The notes: generated by a model from the sequence alone, not told the origin. Counted from the stretch's first letter, positions 46,424-54,948 are shown. The stretch: 64,000 nucleotides of DNA from Scandinavium goeteborgense (GCF_003935895.2 NZ_CP054058.1:1550001-1614000); one strand, 5' to 3'. Translations and numbers: made by a program.

Positions 46424-47842
46424 ATGGAAACCAATATCGTAGAAGTTGAGAATTTTGTTCAGCATTCCGAAGAGAGACGAAGTAGCGCGTTTGCGCGCGA
46501 AGTAAAAACCTTTCTCGAGCGTTACCCCAATACCCAATATGTTGATGTTCTGCTGACCGACCTGAACGGTTGCTTCCGAGGCAAACGTATCCCGGTCGCC
46601 AGCCTGAGTAAGATAGAGAAAGGCTGCTACTTCCCGGCGTCGGTATTTGCGATGGATATTCTCGGCAACGTCGTAGAAGAAGCGGGCCTGGGACAAGAGC
46701 TGGGCGAGCCGGACCGCAGCTGTGTCCCGGTACTGGGTACCTTAACCCCGTCAGCGGCTGACCCGGAATTTATCGGCCAAATGATGCTGACCATGCTGGA
46801 TGAAGATGGCGCTCCCTTTGACGTTGAGCCGCGGAACGTGCTGAATCGACTCTGGCAGCAGCTGCGCCAGCGCGGTCTGTTCCCCGTGGTAGCGGTAGAG
46901 CTGGAGTTCTATTTACTTGACCGTCAGCGCGATAACGAAGGTTTCCTGCAGCCGCCCTGCGCGCCAGGCACCGATGACCGCAATACCCAAAGCCAGGTTT
47001 ACTCCGTTGATAACCTCAACCACTTCGCGGACGTGCTGACCGATATCGACGATTTAGCGCGTTTGCAGCTGATCCCGGCGGATGGCGCAGTAGCCGAAGC
47101 GTCTCCGGGCCAGTTCGAAATCAACCTTCACCACACCGATAACGTGCTTGATGCCTGCGACGATGCGCTGGCGCTGAAACGTCTGGTGCGTACGGTGGCG
47201 GAAAAACACAAAATGCACGCCACCTTTATGGCGAAGCCGTATGAAGAATATGCCGGTAGCGGGATGCACATTCATATCAGCATGCTGAACAGCAAAGGCG
47301 AAAACGTGCTGTCTGAAGCCGATGGCGAAGATTCGAGCATCCTCAAGCGCTCGCTTGCGGGAATGATAGATCTGATGCCTGCATCTATGGCACTGTTAGC
47401 GCCGAACGTTAACTCCTACCGTCGTTTCCAGCCGGGTATGTACGTGCCAACGCAGGCTTCCTGGGGGCACAACAACCGTACCGTTGCGCTGCGCATCCCG
47501 TGTGGCGATCGTGACAATCACCGTGTCGAGTACCGCGTAGCGGGTGCTGATGCCAACCCATATCTGGTGATGGCGTCAATCCTCGCGGGTATTTTGCATG
47601 GTCTGAACAACGATCTGCCGCTTCAGGAAGAAGTCGAAGGCAATGGTCTGGAGCAGGAAGGTCTGCCGTTCCCGATTCGCCAGAGCGATGCGCTGTGGGA
47701 ATTCATGCAAAACGACAACCTGCGTGAACTGATGGGTGAGCGCTTCAGCCATGTGTTCCACGCCTGTAAGAACGACGAGTTGATTCAGTTTGAGCGTCTG
47801 ATCACAGAAACTGAAATTGAGTGGATGCTGAAAAACGCCTGA
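46424..47842 (+). CDS. puuA: Gamma-glutamylputrescine synthetase PuuA
   Basis: Glutamine-synthetase-fold ligase, 472 aa, the E. coli length. ATP-dependent joining of glutamate to putrescine, first step of the Puu pathway. Typical GS-fold blocks: VELEFYLLD, EASPGQFEINLHHTD, and GSGMHIHISM; NRTVALRIPCG near the end. Start with a GGCGGTGA ribosome site. Divergent from puuD; the REP unit at 47861 and puuP follow. Confidence 0.95.
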   Translation: METNIVEVENFVQHSEERRSSAFAREVKTFLERYPNTQYVDVLLTDLNGCFRGKRIPVASLSKIEKGCYFPASVFAMDILGNVVEEAGLGQELGEPDRSCVPVLGTLTPSAADPEFIGQMMLTMLDEDGAPFDVEPRNVLNRLWQQLRQRGLFPVVAVELEFYLLDRQRDNEGFLQPPCAPGTDDRNTQSQVYSVDNLNHFADVLTDIDDLARLQLIPADGAVAEASPGQFEINLHHTDNVLDACDDALALKRLVRTVAEKHKMHATFMAKPYEEYAGSGMHIHISMLNSKGENVLSEADGEDSSILKRSLAGMIDLMPASMALLAPNVNSYRRFQPGMYVPTQASWGHNNRTVALRIPCGDRDNHRVEYRVAGADANPYLVMASILAGILHGLNNDLPLQEEVEGNGLEQEGLPFPIRQSDALWEFMQNDNLRELMGERFSHVFHACKNDELIQFERLITETEIEWMLKNA

Positions 47843-47860
47843 CGATGCGTTTCCTGGCCT

Positions 47861-47890
47861 GTAGGCCCGGTAAGCGCAGCGCCACCGGGC
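47861..47890. repeat. Single REP unit after puuA
   Basis: GTAGGCCCGGTAAGCGCAGC then GCCACCGGGC: one palindromic unit of the same family as those at 41847 and 50543. Confidence 0.85.
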
Positions 47891-48050
47891 GTCATACCAG
47901 GCAGCAAAATAATAAGCAGCATCATACGGTCTGAGCGGAGCCAGACCGGACGTTTTGCAGGGTAACCTGCCATTTCCCGGCGTCGCGTAAAGGAGCGCAG
48001 GCGGCAACGGGTCTTCAGTTAATCGACAAATTGTATGACGAGGAAATGAG

Positions 48051-48238
48051 ATGATGCAGATGTTTAAATACCCGCACGGCGAAGGTGAACGCTGTTGCCG
48101 CATTGACTACGACGGACCGGCTGCCGGTATGTGCCCGACGTTTTCTCCTTTAGTGACACGACTCACCCCCAGGCTAAGCAGGTTTGCAACAACGACGACA
48201 TCATCGCAAACCTGGACGCGCATGGGGGGGCTTCGTGA
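48051..48238 (+). pseudogene. Small ORF before puuP, possibly frameshifted
   Basis: A well-placed ribosome site (GAGGAAATG, 48040-48048) precedes ATG 48051, which opens MMQMFKYPHGEGERCCRIDY. The frame that ends with TGA 48236-48238, overlapping the puuP ATG as TGATG, is a different one and encodes a protein-like tail ([20 protein letters not shown] then [15 protein letters not shown]). Joining the two needs one frameshift between about 48110 and 48135. It may be a small gene broken by an indel, or two unrelated frames. I do not recognise the product. The rest of the 395-bp puuA-puuP gap holds the REP unit at 47861. Confidence 0.35.
48179..48214 (+). promoter_or_regulatory. Hairpin just before the puuP ribosome site
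   Basis: CAGGTTTGC (48179-48187) and GCAAACCTG (48206-48214) are perfect 9-bp arms with an 18-base loop. The structure ends 10 bp before the G-run ribosome site (48224-48230) of puuP and has no T run, so it is not a terminator. Confidence 0.5.
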
Positions 48239-49626
48239 TGGCGACTAATTCCTCTGTCGAACTCAAGTCGCAGGCGGGTAAACCGCAGCTGCGCAAATCT
48301 TTAAAGCTCTGGCAAGTGGTGGTGATGGGTCTGGCCTATCTCACCCCGATGTCGGTGTTTGATACTTTCGGTATTGTTTCCGGCATCAGCCACGGGCACG
48401 TACCGGCGTCGTATTTGTTGGCGCTGGCGGGCGTGCTGTTTACCGCAATCAGCTACGGCAAACTGGTTCGCCAGTTCCCGCAGGCGGGCTCCGCTTATAC
48501 CTACGCACAAAAATCCATAAGCCCCCACGTCGGCTTTATGGTCGGCTGGTCATCGCTGCTGGATTATCTGTTCCTGCCGATGATTAACGTCCTGCTGGCG
48601 AAAATCTATCTCTCCGCGCTGTTCCCTGACGTCGCGCCGTGGATCTGGGTGGTCGGTTTTGTGGCGATCCTCACCGCCGCGAACCTGAAAAGCGTTAACC
48701 TGGTGGCAAACTTCAACACGCTGTTTGTGCTGGTGCAGATTTGCATCATGGTGGTGTTCATCATCCTGGTGGTGCAAGGGCTGCATAAAGGAGAGGGCAT
48801 CGGCACGGTCTGGTCGCTGCAACCATTTGTCAGCCAGAACGCGCACCTGATCCCGATTATCACCGGGGCAACGATAGTCTGCTTCTCGTTCCTGGGCTTC
48901 GATGCGGTGACTACGCTGTCGGAAGAAACCCCGGATGCGGCGAAGACTATCCCGAAAGCAATTTTTCTGACGGCGGTATATGGCGGGATCATCTTTATTG
49001 TGGCCTCGTTCTTCATGCAGCTGTTCTTCCCGGATATCAGCCGCTTCAAGAATCCGGATGCCGCGCTGCCGGAGATTGCGCTGTACGTGGGTGGCAAGCT
49101 GTTCCAGTCTATTTTCCTCTGCACCACGTTTGTGAATACCCTGGCATCGGGTCTGGCGTCTCATGCGAGCGTGTCGCGCCTGTTGTACGTTATGGGCCGG
49201 GATAACGTGTTCCCGGAAAAATATTTCGGTTATGTGCACCCGAAATGGCGCACCCCGGCGCTGAACGTGCTGATGGTGGGCGTGGTTTCGCTGTCGGCGT
49301 TGTTCTTCGACCTCGTGACCGCCACGGCGTTGATTAACTTCGGTGCGCTGGTGGCGTTTACCTTCGTGAACCTGTCGGTGTTCAACCACTTCTGGCGTCG
49401 TGAAGGTCGGAACAAAACCTGGAAAGACAAGGTGAACTACCTGATCCTGCCGTTGATTGGTGCCGCCACCGTCGCCGTGCTGTGGATCAACCTGGAAGCA
49501 ACGTCCTTAACGTTGGGACTGGTGTGGGCCGGCGTGGGTTTACTGTATCTGGCGTACCTGACCGGACGCTTCCGCAAGCCGCCACCGCAGTTCGATTCAG
49601 CAAAAGCGGAGCGGGCCTGGGAGTGA
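48238..49626 (+). CDS. puuP: Putrescine:proton symporter PuuP
   Basis: APC-family importer, 462 aa (461 in E. coli), about twelve membrane segments. [20 protein letters not shown] begins TM1, and [20 protein letters not shown] is the conserved TM6 block. High-affinity putrescine uptake feeding PuuA. I chose ATG 48238 (G-run ribosome site, E. coli N-terminus); the stop of an upstream frame overlaps it as TGATG. Very similar to PlaP at 32420. Confidence 0.94.
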   Translation: MATNSSVELKSQAGKPQLRKSLKLWQVVVMGLAYLTPMSVFDTFGIVSGISHGHVPASYLLALAGVLFTAISYGKLVRQFPQAGSAYTYAQKSISPHVGFMVGWSSLLDYLFLPMINVLLAKIYLSALFPDVAPWIWVVGFVAILTAANLKSVNLVANFNTLFVLVQICIMVVFIILVVQGLHKGEGIGTVWSLQPFVSQNAHLIPIITGATIVCFSFLGFDAVTTLSEETPDAAKTIPKAIFLTAVYGGIIFIVASFFMQLFFPDISRFKNPDAALPEIALYVGGKLFQSIFLCTTFVNTLASGLASHASVSRLLYVMGRDNVFPEKYFGYVHPKWRTPALNVLMVGVVSLSALFFDLVTATALINFGALVAFTFVNLSVFNHFWRREGRNKTWKDKVNYLILPLIGAATVAVLWINLEATSLTLGLVWAGVGLLYLAYLTGRFRKPPPQFDSAKAERAWE

Positions 49627-49683
49627 TTTTTACCCAGTCTGTGGAAGAAATCGGCAAACGATTAAAAATGTGAAAAACAGGCT

Positions 49684-49712
49684 TTGACAAGCCGCGGGCG
49701 CATCGCTAATAT
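49684..49712 (+). promoter_or_regulatory. Promoter of tRNA-Asn copy 2
   Basis: TTGACA (49684-49689), 17-bp spacer, TAATAT (49707-49712), followed by a GC-rich discriminator (GCGCCCC) typical of stringently controlled stable-RNA promoters. Confidence 0.88.
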
Positions 49713-49729
49713 GCGCCCCGTTAACCGAT

Positions 49730-49805
49730 TCCTCTGTAGTTCAGTCGGTAGAACGGCGGACTGTTAATCCGTATGTCACTGGTTCGAGTCCAGTCAGAGG
49801 AGCCA
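49730..49805 (+). tRNA. tRNA-Asn(GTT), copy 2
   Basis: 76 nt with encoded CCA, anticodon GTT. Opposite in orientation to the other three copies in the window. Confidence 0.97.
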
Positions 49806-49813
49806 TATTTAAG

Positions 49814-49852
49814 AAGCCTGCTCAGGAAACTGAGCGGGCTTTTTGCTTTTTT
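49814..49852 (+). terminator. Terminator of tRNA-Asn copy 2
   Basis: AAGCCTGCTCAG, loop GAAA, CTGAGCGGGCTT, then TTTGCTTTTTT; matches the hairpin behind copy 1 almost base for base. Confidence 0.92.
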
Positions 49853-49857
49853 AGGGT

Positions 49858-50205
49858 TTAGTGCAGTTCGTTACGCTGCAGCAACTCTGTCTTTAAGTAA
49901 CCAGAAAGATCGGTCAGCGCGGGTACCAGTTGGCCAATGCTACTGAGCGTATGCCCGATCTGATGCAGGTTTTTCTGCGTCAGTTCCTTCGCGTGATCTT
50001 TTGCCAGGTCTTCTCCAATAAACTCAAGGCAGTGGCAAAGTCCAGCGCGTGCTTCGTCGCAGCAATGCATGAGAACCAGGCAGTTGACGGTTTCCATATT
50101 GCAAAAGTTAATATCGACCAGCGAAGCGGCCATATCGGAAAAGTAGATATCCGCAGTGGGATGTGAGTCGATGTAGCGGTTCGTGTTAGTATCGGCGTCA
50201 GCCAT
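49858..50205 (-). CDS. Hypothetical 115-aa protein
   Basis: Not recognised. Start ATG 50205 has GGAG 7 bp upstream. The protein (MADADTNTNRYIDSHPTADI...) is soluble, has a Cys-rich middle (FCNMETVNCLVLMHCCDEAR, then GLCHCLEFIGED) and a helical C-terminus (LHQIGHTLSSIGQLVPALTD). The Cys cluster could bind metal or form disulfides. It ends close to tRNA-Asn copy 2 and is divergent from the ribbon-helix-helix gene at 50339, so the two may form a regulated pair. Confidence 0.7.
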   Translation of the reverse strand: MADADTNTNRYIDSHPTADIYFSDMAASLVDINFCNMETVNCLVLMHCCDEARAGLCHCLEFIGEDLAKDHAKELTQKNLHQIGHTLSSIGQLVPALTDLSGYLKTELLQRNELH

Positions 50206-50278
50206 GGCATTACTCCGTTTAATGTTGTGGTCAGAGGCCCGGTATGTGTTACAGCACTGCCGGGCTTCGTTGTAAGTA

Positions 50279-50308
50279 GGTAACAACATAAGTACTATGG
50301 TCGTTACC
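50279..50308. promoter_or_regulatory. Dyad between the divergent small genes
   Basis: GGTAAC (50279-50284) and GTTACC (50303-50308) form an inverted repeat between the 115-aa gene and the ribbon-helix-helix gene. Its position suits an operator for the latter's product. Confidence 0.45.
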
Positions 50309-50338
50309 ATATGTGAAAACCACTCCCGGTACGTACCA

Positions 50339-50512
50339 ATGTCAATACCAGAAGAAAAACGCTCTCCCCAATATCAGATGCGGCTTCCAGAAAAGTTTCG
50401 TGAACAGCTGGAAGAGCAGGCGCGTAAGGATGGCGACGCTTCACTTGCGACGTGGATTAAACGAATATTGCGTAAAGAGTTACGTGAAAGAGGCGTAGAT
50501 CCAAAAGGTTAA
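50339..50512 (+). CDS. Arc-type ribbon-helix-helix protein
   Basis: 57 aa. QYQMRLPEKFREQLEEQARKD then DASLATWIKRILRKELRERG is the strand-helix-helix pattern of Arc/Mnt-like DNA-binding proteins (beta strand about residues 10-15, helix A 17-29, helix B 33-48). Likely a small dimeric repressor. ATG 50339 gives the compact domain but has no clear ribosome site; ATG 50297 would add 14 residues and lies inside the dyad. Target unknown; the dyad at 50279-50308 is the obvious candidate. Confidence 0.68.
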   Translation: MSIPEEKRSPQYQMRLPEKFREQLEEQARKDGDASLATWIKRILRKELRERGVDPKG

Positions 50513-50542
50513 GTCCGAAAACGTATTTTTTGGCAACCTTTT

Positions 50543-50625
50543 GCCCGGTGGCGCTCCGCTTACCGGGCCTACAAAATTGACATATTGCGTGGCTTCGTAG
50601 GCCCGGCAAGCTTGCGCCGCCGGGC
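50543..50625. repeat. REP pair (BIME) after the ribbon-helix-helix gene
   Basis: Two head-to-head units: GCCCGGTGGCGC... to GGGCCTAC (50543-50572) and GTAGGCCCGG... to GCCGGGC (50597-50625). Fills most of the gap before the peptidase. Confidence 0.88.
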
Positions 50626-50637
50626 GTTGAGATGGCG

Positions 50638-52404
50638 TTAACTCACCTGTACCCGAACCGGGGCGGTGGCGGCAAACAGCCATGGGCGCGCCTCGCTGTC
50701 GACCAATGGTGAGAGCGTCTCGCGAACCTGCTGGTGGTAGTCATCCAGCCACTGTTTTTCGCGGTCGGTGAGCTGGTTGAGCTCAACCTGACTGATGTCG
50801 ATCGGGATCATCGTCAGCGATGCGAAGCGGCAGAAGCCCGGCATGCCGTCGATCACCTCCACCTGATTCTCTATGCGGATCCCGTATTCACCTTCCAGAT
50901 AATATCCCGGCTCGATGGTCATTATGTTGCCCGCCGCCAGCGGCCACAGGTTGACCTTTTTCGCAATACGATGCGGGGCTTCGTGGATCAGCAACTGATG
51001 CCCGACGCCGTGCCCGGTACCGTGATCGAAATCAATCCCCAACTCCCACAGATGACGACGTGCGAACGCATCCAACTGATGCCCAAAGCTGCCGGTAGGG
51101 AACTGCAACGTGATTAACGATAAAAACCCTTTCAGCACCGCGGTGTAGTGCAATTTACGCTGCGGATCTAACGGGCCAAAGGACAGCGTGCGCGTGGCGT
51201 CGGTGGTACCGTTGACGTACTGACCGCCAGAATCATTGAGGTAGAAACTGTCGGCGGTGAGCGCGGCGTTGGTCGCGTCACTTGAATGGTAATGGCACAT
51301 CGCCGCATTGGAGGATGCCGCGGAAATGGTGCCAAAACTCTGCTCGATGAAGTTCTCCTGCTGCTCGCGGAAGGCGAGCTGTTTAGCCTGCGCTTCCAGC
51401 TCCGTCAGCGGGTTGCCGGCCGCCAGACGCGCCGGAACTTCATGTGACAGCCAGGCGAGGAAATTCACCCACGCGGCCCCGTCTTTTTGATGACTTTCGC
51501 GATAGCCTTCCAGCTCGATGCTGTTCTTGGTCGCCTTGATCAGCGTGATCGGGTCTGCGGCCCAGCACACCTCGCCACCGTGTTGCTCGACGGCAAAACG
51601 CAGTGCGACCGGGGCGCTGTCAGCATCCAGCAGAATGCGCTTGCCGTTGGCTGCTTGCTGGCAGCCCGGCACCAGCTGTTCCATCGGCGACAGCGTCAGG
51701 CTGGCCAGCAGCGCCTGCGGTAAATTCGCGGTTTTTGCCGCGTCGACAAACCACTGCGTCTCGCCAGTACGGCTGAGCAGGGCGAAGGACAACGGCACCG
51801 GGCTGGTGGCGATATCGGAGCCACGCACATTCAGCAACCAGGCGATGTTATCCGGCTGAGTGATCACCAGATAATCCGCGCCTTTGGCATCCAGCACAGC
51901 GGCGATACGCGCGCGTTTGTCGGTGCTGCTTTCACCGGCTACCGACAACGGCATTTCGCGCATCGCGCCCTGCGGTGCGGCAGGTCTGTCGTGCCAGACC
52001 GTGGTGAACGGATCGTCGGCCAGCGGTGTCAATGTGCATCCGGTTGCGTTCAGCAATTCGAACTGGCTGTTGACCATCAGCATCGGGTCAAAGCCAATCC
52101 GGCCGTTGACGGGCAGGTGGGTTTCTAGCGGATCGTTGTGCAGATGATGGATTTCCCAGGCCTGCAAATCCACTTCGTTACGCACCTGTACCTGATAACG
52201 ACCATCGACGAAAAGCAGGGCTTTATCCTGAAGCACCAGCGCGACGCCAGCGGTACCGGTAAAGCCTGTCAGCCACGCCAGTTTGTCATCATGCGGCGCG
52301 GCGTATTCGCTTTGCCAGGCGTCGGCCCGCGGCACAATCATGCCATCAAGCCCCTGCGCCAGCAGATGGCTGCGCAGGGCGGAAAGAGGTGATGCTGTTT
52401 GCAT
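50638..52404 (-). CDS. Xaa-Pro aminopeptidase (M24B), three-domain type
   Basis: 588 aa. Two N-terminal creatinase-like domains (about residues 5-150 and 160-310) and a C-terminal pita-bread catalytic domain. All five metal ligands are visible: two Asp in NDSGGQYVNGTTDATRT, His in GTGHGVGHQLLIHEAP, Glu in TIEPGYYLEG and Glu in IRIENQVEV. The layout is that of the larger cytosolic XPNPEP1-like enzymes rather than E. coli PepP (about 440 aa). Should cleave N-terminal residues before Pro. I chose ATG 52404 (AGGA 8 bp upstream) over ATG 52410. Confidence 0.88.
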   Translation of the reverse strand: MQTASPLSALRSHLLAQGLDGMIVPRADAWQSEYAAPHDDKLAWLTGFTGTAGVALVLQDKALLFVDGRYQVQVRNEVDLQAWEIHHLHNDPLETHLPVNGRIGFDPMLMVNSQFELLNATGCTLTPLADDPFTTVWHDRPAAPQGAMREMPLSVAGESSTDKRARIAAVLDAKGADYLVITQPDNIAWLLNVRGSDIATSPVPLSFALLSRTGETQWFVDAAKTANLPQALLASLTLSPMEQLVPGCQQAANGKRILLDADSAPVALRFAVEQHGGEVCWAADPITLIKATKNSIELEGYRESHQKDGAAWVNFLAWLSHEVPARLAAGNPLTELEAQAKQLAFREQQENFIEQSFGTISAASSNAAMCHYHSSDATNAALTADSFYLNDSGGQYVNGTTDATRTLSFGPLDPQRKLHYTAVLKGFLSLITLQFPTGSFGHQLDAFARRHLWELGIDFDHGTGHGVGHQLLIHEAPHRIAKKVNLWPLAAGNIMTIEPGYYLEGEYGIRIENQVEVIDGMPGFCRFASLTMIPIDISQVELNQLTDREKQWLDDYHQQVRETLSPLVDSEARPWLFAATAPVRVQVS

Positions 52405-52421
52405 TGTCATTATCCTGATTT

Positions 52422-53876
52422 TTAACGGAACGGCGGTTCGTTGAAGGTGCGCAGCTTACGTGAATGCAGCTTGTCGCCTTCCGCACGCAGCAGATCGATG
52501 GCGCGAATGCCTATCTGCAGGTGCTCCGAAATCGCGCCTTCGTAGAAACGGTTCGCCTGGCCCGGCAGCTTGATTTCGCCGTGCAGCGGTTTATCCGACA
52601 CACACAGCAGCGTGCCGTACGGCACCCGGAAACGATAGCCCTGCGCGGCAATGGTGGCGCTTTCCATATCGATGGCTACCGCGCGGCTCAGGTTAAAGCG
52701 CAGCGCGGACGCCGAGTAGCGCAGCTCCCAGTTACGGTCATCGGTGGTCACCACGGTGCCGGTACGCAACCGGTGTTTAACTTCTTCGCCCGGCATGCCG
52801 CTGACCTGCTTGGTGGCGTCATACAGCGCGCGCTGCACTTCGGCGATGCTTGGGATCGGAATGTCCGGCGGCAGCACCGCATCCAGGACGTGATCGTCAC
52901 GCAGATAGGCGTGCGCCAGCACGTAATCGCCGATGGTCTGACTCTCACGCAGGCCGCCGCAGTGACCAATCATCAACCACACATCCGGGCGCAGGACCGC
53001 CAGATGATCACAGATATTTTTGGCGTTCGCCGGGCCGACGCCGATATTGATCAGCGTAATGCCCTGGCCGTCTTGAGTAATTAAATGCCAGGCGGGCATT
53101 TGGTGCTTTTTCCACGCCAGATCAGAGACGGCGGTTTCCGGCGCTTCAGTATCGGCAGTGATCCACACCCCGCCTGCACAGGAAAGGGCGACATACGGGC
53201 TGTCCGGGTCGAGAATCTGGCTGCATCCCCAGCGAACGAATTCGTCCACATAGCGGGTGTAGTTGGTAAACAGCACGAACGGCTGGAAGTGTTCGACCGG
53301 CGTGCCGGTGTAGTGGCGCAGGCGGGCGAGGGAGAAGTCCACGCGGCGGGCGTCAAAATGCGACAGCGGGTAAAGTTCGGTCGGGTGGAACAGGCCGTCT
53401 GCGGTTTCATCGCCAATTTGCGCCAGATCGGTCGTCGGAAAATGGCGCGTCAGGCCCGCGCTCATCGAGCGATCGAGTGTCAGCGTGGAGCCATCAATCA
53501 CATAAGGATACGGAATTTCATGCTGTGAGCGCTCGACGGTGATGTGCGCGCCGTAATCCTGATACAGCGAGGTCAGCTGTTCCAGCAGATACGGGCTGAA
53601 TAATGTCGGCTGGGTGATGGTGGTGGTGTAGCAACCGGCGTGGGTAAAGCGGCCCCAGGCGCGGGTTTTAAGCGCATTATGCGCTTCACCATCCCAGGAT
53701 ACGGACAGCGATGGATAGACAAACAAGCCTTTGGCGCGCTGTTCGGCATCGGGCAAAACGTTGTCGTTGATGTAACGGCCAATCGCTTCACGCAGCGCAG
53801 TCACCGATTGGTTGTAGAGCGCATCGAGTTGTTTCAGCGCTTGTTCCGGGGTCAGACCGGCACCCTTATTATTCAT
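52422..53876 (-). CDS. amn: AMP nucleosidase
   Basis: 484 aa, the E. coli length. Hydrolyses AMP to adenine and ribose 5-phosphate. The N-terminal regulatory domain runs to about residue 180; the C-terminal part is the nucleoside-phosphorylase fold with NIGVGPANAKNICDHLA, IGHCGGLRES and AIDMESATIAAQGYRF (ribose-binding Glu). I chose ATG 53876 (MNNKGAGLTP), 7 bp after GGAG; the adjacent ATG 53879 is possible. Confidence 0.95.
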   Translation of the reverse strand: MNNKGAGLTPEQALKQLDALYNQSVTALREAIGRYINDNVLPDAEQRAKGLFVYPSLSVSWDGEAHNALKTRAWGRFTHAGCYTTTITQPTLFSPYLLEQLTSLYQDYGAHITVERSQHEIPYPYVIDGSTLTLDRSMSAGLTRHFPTTDLAQIGDETADGLFHPTELYPLSHFDARRVDFSLARLRHYTGTPVEHFQPFVLFTNYTRYVDEFVRWGCSQILDPDSPYVALSCAGGVWITADTEAPETAVSDLAWKKHQMPAWHLITQDGQGITLINIGVGPANAKNICDHLAVLRPDVWLMIGHCGGLRESQTIGDYVLAHAYLRDDHVLDAVLPPDIPIPSIAEVQRALYDATKQVSGMPGEEVKHRLRTGTVVTTDDRNWELRYSASALRFNLSRAVAIDMESATIAAQGYRFRVPYGTLLCVSDKPLHGEIKLPGQANRFYEGAISEHLQIGIRAIDLLRAEGDKLHSRKLRTFNEPPFR

Positions 53877-54105
53877 CATTCGCTCCTTCATTCAGCTCTG
53901 CGGTGTTACCCGATAGTATGTCACAGGAATGTGAAACAAAAGCCAGCGGAATTAACCGAAGAAACAAGACTGTGTAGAAAAACGACATATTCATCCGGGG
54001 ATCAACCATCAGGCGGTAACGCGTTGTAAATACCGGATAAACGCTATGCTAATGGCCGATTACTCGGTAAAGTAATCGTTTGCGTACTATAGAGAAGTGG
54101 TGGTT

Positions 54106-54948
54106 ATGAATAACAAGACAATCTTAATGTCCCTGGCTGTTGGCTGCATGGCCGTCTCATCGATGAGCTTTGCCCAGCAGGTCTCCGGCCCTATTGTGGT
54201 ACAGGGGGCAATGCCGGTCGAAGCGGAGCGATTTGCCCAGCGGCTCGACAACCCACAGGAAATAGAGATTGGTGGCTGGCGCTTCTGGCGTGGCACGGTT
54301 GAAGGGTATCCGGTGGTGGTGTCCGAAACGTTAAAAGGGATGTCGAATGCGTCTGCTGCCACGGCGATTGCCGCGACCCAGTTTCATCCTGTCGCGATCA
54401 TTAATCAGGGAACCGCAGGCGGGCACGATCCGGCTCTGAAGGTCTATGACATTGTATTAGGAAAATATTCCGTCAATCTCGGCGCGTTTAAATCACCGCA
54501 TAAGCAGCCGGGCGAGGGAAGCGATTCACTCCAATGGAAACCTATGGATTTGCTGGCCTCGAAGGGGAGTGCAGGCGAAGATAAAAAACCGCACACCATC
54601 CGCAAATTCCCGGCAGATGCACAGCTTCTGTCAGTGGCTGAGAGCGTGAAAGCGTCCTACAGCAAGGGCAACGTCGTGGAGGGGGTTATCGGCTCAGCCG
54701 ATATGTGGAACAGTGAACTGGACCGGATCCAGTCTTTCCATCGTCAATATCAGACCTCCGTCGAAGAGATGGAAACGGCCTCCGCTTCACAGATAGCCGC
54801 AGCATTTGATATTCCCTTTATCGGTATTCGCGTGCTGTCGAACAATATCACTAATCAGGGGGCCTACGACCCGCAGACTGGCCTGGCCTGTCAGGATTAC
54901 GTTTATCAGGTGGTCAAGGCGTATATTGCAAAAGCGAAGACACGCTGA
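54106..54948 (+). CDS. Secreted nucleoside-phosphorylase-fold protein (MTA/SAH nucleosidase-like)
   Basis: 280 aa with a signal peptide (residues 1 to about 23, ending SSMSFA), so probably periplasmic. The mature part aligns with Pfs/MTAN: E39 in GAMPVEAERF at the catalytic base, INQGTAGGHDPALKVYDIV at the ribose/phosphate loop, and E221-M-E223 at the ribose-binding motif. Where Pfs has a catalytic Asp (A-I-S-D), this protein has L-S-N246, which could lower or change activity. Divergent from amn, another nucleosidase of the same fold. Substrate unknown. Start ATG 54106 has AAGTGG upstream; two GTG codons just before it are alternatives. Confidence 0.78.
   Translation: MNNKTILMSLAVGCMAVSSMSFAQQVSGPIVVQGAMPVEAERFAQRLDNPQEIEIGGWRFWRGTVEGYPVVVSETLKGMSNASAATAIAATQFHPVAIINQGTAGGHDPALKVYDIVLGKYSVNLGAFKSPHKQPGEGSDSLQWKPMDLLASKGSAGEDKKPHTIRKFPADAQLLSVAESVKASYSKGNVVEGVIGSADMWNSELDRIQSFHRQYQTSVEEMETASASQIAAAFDIPFIGIRVLSNNITNQGAYDPQTGLACQDYVYQVVKAYIAKAKTR

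Noticed and set aside
48550..49389. 279-aa minus-strand frame in puuP
   Set aside because: His/Arg/Gln-rich composition typical of antisense to a membrane transporter.
41847..50625. REP palindromes considered as CRISPR repeats or terminators
   Set aside because: They occur as single units or head-to-head pairs without regular spacers, and lack T runs.
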